From Priapulus caudatus (lineage: Eukaryota > Priapulida > Priapulimorpha > Priapulimorphida > Priapulidae), in NCBI RefSeq assembly GCF_000485595.1, contig NW_014577178.1:57669-121668 (forward strand): 64,000 bases of DNA, read 5' to 3'. Shown here piece after piece: positions 40,248 to 50,219 of the stretch. How positions within the stretch are numbered: position 1 is the stretch's first letter; each line of letters begins with the position of its first letter. Under the pieces are notes generated by a model. The model saw only the letters and a list, made by a program, of their open reading frames with translations. It did not search any database and was not told the origin of the DNA. A program made the position numbers and the translations under genes.

Positions 40248-41815
40248 TTACACATACACATACACATACACATACACAATACACATACACATACACACAC
40301 ATGCAGCGCGCGCGCTGCTAGATGACCCAGCAGCGCACGAACGCACGCACACCACGTTATATATAATCAGTCATCTACAGCCTAACACTTAGCATTTTGC
40401 TTGCAGCTATCCAACTATGCTAACCGGTCCTTAATACACAGTCAACACATGTAGCATGTTCCATGCTTTGCCCACATTCTTCAATTTCGGCCCATAAAAA
40501 GGAGAATGACTTAGTCTTTTGAATTGAAACGGGAGCCTTATTTGTGATGTAAATGATGTTAGAAACTAGGATCAGTCATCCTTGAGGCAGAGCTTATTCT
40601 CTTCACATAAATACGCCTTCAAGGACTGGTTATTTTATATTTCATGCTAATTCCTCTTTCAGCTTTCTCTACTATATACGACCACGGTACGCGTCCCTCA
40701 AATACTGCTGTACGAAATCAAAGATATAGCTTAAAGCACGTCGCAGGTGTAAGATATGTTGTTTTGCATAGAACGCTAGTGCTTGCAAGCCAAGAAAGTA
40801 CTAATTGAAGGCATTAAAGGTCAGAATAACTACTAGCTATTCTCTGCTCCAAAATTGTACTTGAAATCACCACATACACGTTTTGGTAATACACTAATAA
40901 ACTTACTGCACTTTACACGAGGCATTTTGACTTTGGAATCATGCGACGCTATGCGCCAATACACCGCAATGCACGCAGCAAGTGCAGACGATGAGTGGGC
41001 AGGCATCCTCGACCTATTTAAACTGAACCAGACTATGAACACGTTATTAGCTAGCATGCAATAAATCGAACTTCTTCTGGCTAATGACTTGCAATAAATT
41101 TTAACTTCAATAGATAGGGTAATTTTATAAATTCTTTGCATCATAGGGCTCTTTCCTGCTCAACAATTTGCTGGAACCGCTCATTACGGTAGCTATTTAT
41201 ATGGCAAATAAACATGCACACACTTTAGCGACGATTAGGCCGAACTTTCGCTAGCAGCTAAAATGTGCAAATAATGGACAGCTCGCAATCACGAAATCCA
41301 AATTGGGAAAAAGCCTGAAAATTTGTATTACATCTCAAATGCATGGGCGCCTTTCAAAATTTTAGCTATTTCTGCTGGGTTCAATGGCGCTTTGCTCAGT
41401 CAGAAATAAAGTATAGCATTGATTACCACATTAAGCCCGCGTTCGACACGTTGCACAACTTACACCTCGGTGAGACTTTTTAGCACTTGCCACACACCGA
41501 ACAACACTGCGTCACAATCAGCCAGCCCTTTCGCACTTCACACACGGCGCATATTGTATTATTTCCGCGACGGCTTGGTATTCTATTTACAGCGATTTGT
41601 TCAGAAATGGCCATGATCTGCTTTCAGTTATAAATAACTGAATTTAGTAATGGCGGCGATAGAGTCGTGGAACCATGGTTTTTCGTTGCGTTACGCATGG
41701 TCGTATATGTATACGATCGGCAATGACAAGCTGCTTATGATTAATTTGTATTATTTGTATATATGTGTCACACGCACGCGCACCGCACGCCCACGCACGC
41801 ACACACACACACACA
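40196..41815. repeat. Block E, copy E3 (insertion-rich)
   Basis: Same order as 31233-32694, from the CACATA tract to the CACG/CA tract, with extra bases scattered throughout (for example atgtagcatgttcc where E2 has atgtagatgttcc). Confidence 0.8.
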
Positions 41816-41886
41816 TATATATATTTGTGATGAATACATTATTCCAAAAATTTATTTGGATGATACGCTTGTAGCTCTTAAATAAA

Positions 41887-41918
<32 letters not shown>

Positions 41919-43204
41919 TCATGACCAGACCAAATAATCTTAGAAATAAACAATTCGCTAGAAAATGTGCTTGATATAAAAATGTTGGTAAGGATTATAG
42001 GCAGGCTGTATATTTACAGCTTGGGCACTTTATACAGTTTATTAGGCAAGTTGCGAATATGCCCGACCGCGAGTGCCGAATCAAAATGCGTCCATATCAA
42101 ACAACCAGCCGTCCAGAATAAGCTCAGTTGAGCCTACTAGAACAGCTGGTGTAAGCCAAAATCTTCGCCGCGGCATTTGTCGCTTATCGTGCATATAATA
42201 GTTTGGATGCGTTCAAGTTGCAAAAGCAAAAACGCAAGGGAATAGCTATATAAACCACTTTTTATTATGTAACATATACACTTACAAATTTTTGTTGAAT
42301 AATGGGTGCAATTTATTCTAAAACTATTATTAGCCAGAAACATCAGTCAATAGCAAATTGATAATTTATAAAATACTAGGGGGCATACCCGCGGCGTTGC
42401 CGCGGGGATAATAGTGGCGTACTAGCACGTTGAAGTGAGCGCCTTTGGTTGAACAGGAAAATACCCCAAAAAATGCTAAGCTATTCTATCCTAATCCATG
42501 CATCCATGTCATGCATCCCATCCCATTCCATGCATCCCGCATCCCATCCCATCCACCCCCATCCCATATCGCCATTCTCATGCCATCCCGATGACATGGC
42601 ATGGCATAGCGCGTGGCCGTCCATGCCACTATGCCATCGCACCGCATCCCATGCCCATGGCCACTCCAATGCCATCCCATCCCATCGCATGCCATCGCAT
42701 GCGTCCATGTCCCATGCGTTCGCATGGCCATCCCAAACAGTAACAAAAAGTAATAAGAATCAAAAGATAAAAGACATTAAATATAAAAAATTAAAAAGCT
42801 TAAAATAATGCAGTACATATAAAGAGGTAGGATAAAGGGAAAAAAAAGGAAAAAAAGGGAAAACTAAGTTCCCCAGCCTGCATGGGGACTCGAATCGCGG
42901 GAATCCTGGTTGTAGCCGAGAAAGGCCGGATGTTCTAAAGCGCATTAGCCGCCAATGCGCCCGTTAAGGGTATACCCCATGGATTCAACACGTAGCGTGC
43001 ATGCGCTAATTACTGTACGCACGCCGCCAGCTATTGATGAATATAATTTTTTTTAATTTCTCCCAGACGTGCTGATTGGCTGAAAATATCTTTAGTTTTC
43101 CTCTAGGCGGATGGAGTTCTCTAGTTATGCGCAGTATGACTAATCGGCCGTGAACAACTTATATATATATGGCGCCGATAGACACTAGACAGTGAGAAGA
43201 AGAG
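41816..43204. repeat. Block C, copy C3 (insertion-rich), including a damaged tRNA-like stretch at 42877-42961
   Basis: Preceded, as C2 is, by gatacgcttgtagctcttaa and a TA tract. The pentamer satellite (42495-42735) and tRNA-like part are present, but both pol III boxes are disrupted by inserted bases. Confidence 0.75.
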
Positions 43205-44477
43205 GAGAGAGAGTGAAGTGCAAAGTGTCAATGAACACTCTGTAGCTTCACACAACAAACACACAAATTTGAGTTGAAGTAGGAGAAGCAGTCCAGTTTT
43301 AAATTAGAGGCAACCATTCGGAGCCGAACAGTTGAAAATCGAGAAAGCTATTGACCTCATCTGTTATATGATCTGCCCCCAGAGTAATTATTTCAAAACC
43401 AAAATGAATCACAATTCTGAGTGATCCGTAAGATGGCGCGTATACCCCCGCTTTTAGTCGATTGCGCAGCTTGAAAAAATATTTATTGCTGCCGTTTCCG
43501 ACATTTTGTTTTGTACAATCTTTACTCTAATGTAGAGCGTTTTATCGGCAGAGTGCGACGAGGAAATACCAATTTTTGCGAATTAAAGATATGTCAATGA
43601 AATCATTGTAAAACGAACCAGACGAGATGTGACACCGACAGACTGTTTGTGTTATAGTATTAATTGTTATTATTAATTGCCAATACGCCTACCTATTGCC
43701 GATAATTTTTGTCTTCTAATTAAATATTAGAACACGCGCGCTAGCCCTTAGGCCGCCATAAAAAAAATGTTAGTTTATTCATCCTTGTCATCTAAAGAAA
43801 AGTGATGAGGGAGGGCGGTTTTTTTTTTTTATTTTTTTTTTTTCCGAAGACACAACACAAACATGGAATTAAACAACTAGAATGTAAAACGAAAGAGTTA
43901 CAGCTGGGCCCGTGGGCACAAAAAACAATCACAGAAAGGTAGGCTCGAACCACAGCACCAGTTATGATTGGACTTAGGCGCTAGAGAACTTCATGGAATA
44001 ATTTTTTCGTTGAAAAATAAATTATTATTAAAAATTATTCAAAAATTATTCAAAAAACGTGAATTAAAAAATATAAAAAAATTTGATGCGGGCGGAAAAA
44101 GTGATGCGGGCGCAGGGATGATAAACGAAACATCTTTTTTTATGGGCCCTTTATTCATTCACATACAAAAAGTGAGCAAAAATTCTGTTGAACACTGAAC
44201 TGACTAATGGGCAATCCTGAGTTTTTGCCCAAAAAAATTGCGGTGGCTCGGAAAAGGTACGATCGCACTGTGGCGTGCGTCAAGAGAGAGCGAGGAGAGC
44301 GGGGCATAGCAGTAACGAACTACACCCAATTTCAAACAATGTGTCAAAAAGCGATTCTGAGTATCGTGGACGGCAGGGACCAAATGTTGAGCGAACGGAC
44401 GGGACGACGTGAGCGACGGACGTAACACGACCGCATGGCAAATAAGCTCAATAATGACGATGTCAAGGTGAGCTAAA
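43205..44477. mobile_element. Block D, copy D3 (insertion-rich, with a foreign ~0.4-kb stretch inside)
   Basis: Follows C3 and matches the start of D1 (cactgtag..tcac, caaccat) and its end (ccaaatgttgagcgaacgga ... gatgtcaaggtgagctaaaa). Between about 43750 and 44140 there is AT-rich sequence that D1 lacks, including a T-run and a frame at 43968-44198, so something is inserted or misjoined here. Confidence 0.65.
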
Positions 44478-46907
44478 AATTAAAGCTATTCAGGTTAGGC
44501 AAATCCAGGAAGGCGCAACAAAGGCGGTATAAAAACAGAATAATGATGCCAACGTTTTATGATCAGCAATAGCACAAGTTATAAGACAAATTAACGCACT
44601 AGCTGGCTGGCTGCGATGTGTTCCATCGGTGTAAACACACGAGACATCGTGCATTATATCGTAAAAGACTGTTATGAATCGTACATGTGTATAAAAAATT
44701 TGCACAACTAAACATCTGACATAATTTTCCTTCTCGTCATTCTGGCAATCAGCTGGATGTGTGATGGGCAGCGGCAACGCACGAATGCACGGGCGAGGCA
44801 CGCGGCTGGCAGGGCACAGCGGTTAGAGCTCCCCCACGAAGTACACACGCAGGGGCAGTCTAACATTCTTATTAGCAGTTAATTAAACGGACAGTGAGTT
44901 GTCACAGAAGTTTATAGGCCGCTGTTCATGATAATAACGTTCTGCGGCATGAGGTAGGCTCAATTATCGAAGGCACAGTCGGAGTGGGCCAGCGCCGAGC
45001 GATCGTAAGCTCTCTACAAAGTGGCGCAAAAAACACGGGAAGGCGATGAGGCGGAGAGGGAGGGAGGAGGAAAATGAGGGGGAGGTGGCTGGGGGGGAGT
45101 TGGGGGGGGGGGGAGAAGGGGGATCAAGGGGAAATGGGGGGCAGAGGGGAAGGGGGGGAGAGGTAAGAGTAGGCGGGGCAGGTGGGGGAGGGGAGGGGGA
45201 GAGAGGGAAAGAGCTGGCAGGCTGTCCTGATATGAGCTTCGCCTTGTATCGGCTTTTCTTGCAAGCGCAGCACTTAGATGGATTGTTTTGAGCATGCATT
45301 GTAATAGTAGGTGCAATGAAAAACTACATGATAAAAGCGAGTGTTCAATACTCGGCACAAGCCAAAACAAGAAAAAAAAAAGAAAAAAAAAAGGAGGAAG
45401 AAAAAGAACTGCTTGAACAATGTTGTTAGAAATAAATTAAATGAGGAGTGCAGACCCGCAAAATGTAGATTCATTTTTTTCATGTCTATATTTTGAAGCC
45501 ATTAGCTTCTGGCGGGTGGCTTTTAATGAGTTTCTTACATGCAGTTAAAATCTGTCCAGCAGCTTCTGAGCAGTAGTATCCGTTGACGTCTACACACACG
45601 GCAGCATGTGCAGTGCATGGCTTTAGTGGAGCCTGCCCGCGGCAGTACACGCATGACGTACGCAACGCCGCATAAACACGTGGGCAGTGCATGCATGCAC
45701 ACTCGTATGGCGTCGGCACAGATAGCACATGAGCTAAAGCAGAGTACACAGCACGCATACATGGCATAGTATGCAGTAACGGGCATAAAATTGAAGCACA
45801 GCGAGCTTCTACTAGTGGCTAAAACGAGTGTTTAGCAAGTGATTCAGCTGGGTAGGAATTGGTTTAGAGCAACGCGGCCTAACATAACACATAGCCACGA
45901 ATGGAATCGGCGCAGTCATTCGCTGAGAAGAAAGGGAGGGACTGTATCATGGCTATCGATGTTGATTCGTACATGTAGAGAGGAGCGCCTGTAGCGTGTG
46001 CACAAACCCAATGCGGAGGAGGGAACACTTTTGGGAAATAGGATGCCAAGGGCAAATAACGAGAGTCGAATTGGCGTGCCGTAACTTTGGAAGTTTAAGA
46101 AACATAGCAGGCACATGCACGTAGGGGCTGCTGACAGCTATTCATATATTGCGTTAGTGAGGACATTATTGTTCTATGTGTGCCTGCGGTGAATAGAGAT
46201 GCATGGGAGAGAGTGGCGTGCGAAAACGCAGGCAGTGTAGCACGCGGGTTCCGAGCGCGCATCCAGCGGCCTGTTTTATGAGGCATTGAGAGAGGTCTGA
46301 ATCTGCGCCCAGGGGTGGGGTGTAGCATGTTACGCAGTGCTTGTCTGGGGCGGGCAGGTGACGGTTGCGCAGGCATTAGGATGGTCGTGATTGAGGAGTT
46401 TCATTCGCATGACAATCTGACGTACGTACGAGACATTGAAGAGTCAAAGTCAAGATAAATGTGTTTTTTTGTAGTAAAGCAGTAGGAGACCTGATATTAT
46501 AATCTATAAGCTGATACACCTATATGAACGGCGTGGTAAATACTAGTTTCAATAGAGAGGGATCACAAAGTTCACTACTAAGGTAGCGTTGGAGTGGTAG
46601 GATGGACACACGCGAAAAAAAATAGTGAGTCTAACGTTAACATACGGTATAATAGACAGCTACGAACAACACACATGGAGCAGTAAGTGAAAGAAGCGTT
46701 TGCTCAGGCAGGCCATGTAAACGGTAAGACGTGGTCTGTTAGCTGACTAGACGTAATGAGTGAATATGCAATATTATCTGAGTGTTGATGTTGCTATTGA
46801 TGAGATAAGTAAGGAATGGAGGAGCAGGCGTGAAGGTGAGTCGAGTGGTCGAATAGTTATAGTACTGCGCGTATTATTATAGCGAAGAGATTTGATAGCC
46901 CAGCGTC
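44478..46907. repeat. Block F, copy F3 (insertion-rich)
   Basis: Can be followed segment by segment against 27894-29830 up to 'gcgtctga', with frequent added G, C or GC bases. A G-rich purine stretch at about 45040-45220 has no counterpart in F1. Confidence 0.7.
45040..45220. other. G-rich homopurine stretch absent from the sister copy
   Basis: About 180 bp of almost only G and A on the plus strand, with G runs of up to 11. In F1 the flanks are contiguous (aaacacgaagc next to atgggagctggcagctg). The Pro-rich frames on the minus strand are by-products. Confidence 0.7.
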
Positions 46908-47175
46908 TGAAATTATTAAAATTAATGGCGCAAGTGAACCTTGTGAAAGATGTTCTACGAGGCAATGCACGAGTGATGATATCGTGATGTATATCGTCCG
47001 ACTAGTAACGAGCGTGGGGACGGATAGGTCATTTAATGGGGGAATAATGGTAGGGCACAGCGAGCAGCGCCACGCAGCGGCACGAGCGGCGACGGGGCAA
47101 CCGCGGCGCAGCACGACACATAGTACACAGCACGAGTATAGCCAGAAGGCTATGCGAATGGCGAGTACATGACAT
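46908..47175. other. Insertion-rich segment without counterpart, no gene recognised
   Basis: Begins where F3 stops matching F1 and runs up to a TG microsatellite. It still has the irregular, G-inserted texture of the preceding blocks. Confidence 0.4.
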
Positions 47176-47279
47176 AGTGTGTGTGGTGTGTGTGTGTGGT
47201 GTGTGCGTGCGTGCGTGCGTGGCGTGCGTGCGTGGCGTTGCGTGTGTGTATGTGTGTGTGGTGTGTACGCGCGGCGTGT

Positions 47280-47350
<71 letters not shown>
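47176..47350. repeat. (TG)n/(GTGCG)n microsatellite
   Basis: Irregular TG/TGCG units followed by about 35 pure TG units. It marks the end of the error-rich part. Sequence to the right is clean. Confidence 0.9.
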
Positions 47351-47351
<1 letters not shown>

Positions 47352-47455
47352 TGTCTTTACATAACAATATGAAAGCAGTTAGCGCTCTCCGATAAGAGCG
47401 GTTTCTACAACTAGCTGTTTCGACTATTTGGATTTCTCGTATTTCCTTGCTTTAG

Positions 47456-47631
47456 AATTAGGATCGACGCAACCCTCAGCCGCAGCTACTACATCCTCAT
47501 CGCAGAATGCTGCGCCGCTCAACGAGACTTCAATAGCAGCTAATGCCATGAAAGCACACCGATTCTTTGCAGGCGGGGGGCTGCAGCAGACAGCAACACC
47601 ACCACCTGTAGCAGGTGCATTGCATCTATAA
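47456..47631 (+). CDS. Possible terminal coding exon, unknown product (candidate)
   Basis: A strong polypyrimidine acceptor (ttccttgctttag) precedes a GC-richer open frame of 58 codons that starts GSTQPSAAATTSSSQNA, continues with AMKAHRFFAGGGLQQ and stops at 47629-47631. A possible AATAAA-like signal (aaaataaaag) follows near 47885. The low-complexity Ala/Ser/Thr/Gly composition looks protein-like, but there is no homology I can name and no partner exon was found. The opposite strand is also partly open, so coding is uncertain. Confidence 0.28.
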
Positions 47632-47975
47632 CGGAAAACACTTACTGATCAGCGGGCCTTTTTACTAACCGCTTTCAGACCGCCTCATCGGTGCAGAAGT
47701 CTATCGTTTCACGCAAGGCCTTATTTGTTTCCATGCAATATTAATGAATGACAGCATGTATTACTCAACTAAATCTAAAGAGCAATTCAATTGGATACTA
47801 CTCAAGCGGAAATTGTGAGATTCCATTCTTCAGCGATGCCAACTCGGAGTTCACATTAATTGTTCATGAGATTTTTTAAATTTTAAAATAAAAGTAGTTA
47901 TTTTATTTTAATGAAGTGTTTTACAAGAAATGCATGGTTATTTGATCCTATTGCCTAATAGGTAAGAAGTTAAAT

Positions 47976-48069
47976 AAACTGACCAGTTGTTTTAAAACGC
48001 ATTTCTCCTATTGCAGCACATGTACAGTGATTGAACTCACGCGAGTATAGTACTATATATATATATACA
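47976..48069. repeat. Block B', copy 2, continuing into single-copy DNA
   Basis: Identical to 25844-25938 up to the TA tract, after which it continues cagacgtacggg. This is probably the original position of the segment, since its right neighbour is clean single-copy sequence. Confidence 0.8.
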
Positions 48070-49944
48070 GACGTACGGGAATTCACTACGCTATTTTTTT
48101 CATGACACCTGCCATTAACGTGGATAATGCTCGCCCACACCTCCTACCTGTTATCATTGCTGTAGTATTAAAACATGTTTCCGTGAATTTGGAGTTGGAC
48201 ACTACGAATTTCATCATGACGATATTTTAACATGCAGATATTGGGCGAAGCAGTAAAAATAACCGCACGACAGATAATAGTAGCCATATATAAGTATAAT
48301 TGCGAGATAGTGATTTAGAATAGAACAAACACACTCTTACTGTAAAAGTAATTTAGAACACATTACTTAAACAGTCACATAATTTCATAATGAATAAGCT
48401 TTGAGTAATAGGTTTAGCTTGTTTTATCATCGCTCAGTTGTATCTGGATTATCGTAATGCTAAAGTGTTAGCATATAGTACTATATATACTTTAAGGCTA
48501 TACACGCGGATTTTCATGTTATGAAAGCAGAAATACAAATTCATCTGAATTTAAGTGCTGTTTTTTTCAACATAGACGAGAGATCACAGCAGGTCTAAGT
48601 AAGGCAGACAGTGGGAATTTAAACGTTTCCTTGTGAAATTTTCTTTAATTACACACGGCTTCTTAAAACGACAACAGAAAATACATGAAGGCTGTGCGCT
48701 ATCTGTTCACGTGCGGCCTCTCTCTATTTCGCATACAAGATATATTATAGGAATCAATAGTAATGATAGACGACATGAAGCAGGATGCCTCTATGTCAAA
48801 CATAACATAATTCATGATATCGGCTACTTTACGAACACATCCACTATAGCTGACTGCCTGATGCCTACATTGTTTTCTAGATGCTCGTTTTCCCCTATAT
48901 ATTCCAACATTAGTTCATAATTAGTATACAATGGAGAGGATTCGTTCCAGCAATGGGCTAGCCTTGGTATTGGCTTCAAAGTCGTGCGCGTGTGTATATG
49001 CGTGCGAGTAATTATGTGGTCTGCTTCAAAATTTAACCCAGTTTAGTGGAGAAGTAGTGATATCAGCAAGCTCTTTACTCATGGGCGAATCAATACGCCT
49101 GGTTGGGTAAACATTTGCACATTCCACTGGCACAATGGCCATCACGACTCCCAATTATAGTCTCCAGCATAATTATATTTCTGCCTTAGTCTAAATCAAT
49201 GGTCATCTTTACTGTTGTATAATAATTACACGAAAAACACGAATTAGCTGTTATCATAATTTACTAACCAGCACCGACCTCTCTACGGCTATGCACCAAT
49301 GAAAATCAGAAAAGAGCATCCTCAATCATGGGCGTCAACGACAATAAAAATTGATTGCGGTTCAAAGCGGAGAGCTATACGTGTGCAAAGCCACGTACTA
49401 CCAGATTTACACGCTATTCCATACAGCGCATATAAGCAAACCAAGTAACTGTAATGTTAATCTGGACATAAATGCATGCATCAATTCTTCAATATCTTTA
49501 AAGCTATTAATCAGTTGAATAATTGCTAAACTGGCAATCACGGTTGATTAATTATCATTAGTTTAGGAGCCCTGTGAGACTACTATGCGATTACATGTTT
49601 TGATAATTCAGTAACGTATCACACATTACCAACACGGTACGGTGGTGGTTTAAAGCTTTCCAAACTCTCATTCAATTAACGCGATTGTAGATTCGTATAC
49701 AAACACGAGCTCTCTCACTATTTCTCTCATTTAGCACGTTGCATTTGTTTATAACTGTGGTTGCTATGAACTTGTACCGATATCTAGAATTTCGGCAGAC
49801 AGAATTTGTTGTCGTAACGGCGCATTTACGTGTCTTTTGCTGGCTTACAGATTGCAGGCTACAAATGTATACTACCATCAACATTGATGCTGGAGTTGAG
49901 TCACAAGCATTAATGGTCGTGCAACTGACCTGACTTGCTTGTAA
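48070..49944. other. No gene recognised
   Basis: AT-rich single-copy-looking DNA. A donor-like GTTAGTAAA on the minus strand near 49270 has no adequate acceptor before it. Open frames are short. Confidence 0.5.
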
Positions 49945-50125
49945 ACAACCGATCTTGTCATCACAAACTATTTAATCTATAAAGCTATATTTTGTGAACA
50001 ATCATATATATAATTAGCTATATATGTATTTTGTGAACAATTGAATATAATTATATATACATATTTAATTGTTCACAAAATATAGCTTTATAGATTGAAT
50101 AGTTTGTGATGACAAGATCAGTTGT
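49945..50125. mobile_element. Long palindrome / foldback MITE (~181 bp)
   Basis: Arms of about 57 bp (left 49945-50002, right 50068-50125) pair with very few mismatches. Their outer parts are ACAACCGATCTTGTCATCAC and its complement. The central loop is AT-rich and itself contains TTTTGTGAACAAT half-repeats. This fits a foldback MITE, but no clear target duplication is visible. Confidence 0.7.
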
Positions 50126-50142
50126 AAAGTAATTTTATTGCT

Positions 50143-50152
50143 GTATATATAT

Positions 50153-50185
<33 letters not shown>

Positions 50186-50219
50186 ATAATATATATATAT
50201 ATATATACATATATATACG
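50143..50219. repeat. (AT)n tract with TAATAAT breaks
   Basis: About 75 bp of TA dinucleotides immediately after the foldback palindrome. The whole 49.95-50.22 kb segment is strongly cruciform-prone. Confidence 0.88.

Noticed and set aside
45014-45370. Pro-rich minus-strand frames
   Set aside because: Produced by the G-rich stretch that is absent from the sister copy and may be artefactual.
47456-47640. Minus-strand reading of the same GC-richer patch (acceptor ttttccgttatag)
   Set aside because: Cys-rich, unconvincing peptide, and no donor before the frame ends. The plus-strand reading is somewhat better but still weak.
49250-49300. Minus-strand donor GTTAGTAAA after a short open stretch
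   Set aside because: No acceptor at a reasonable distance. The implied exon would be about 20 nt.
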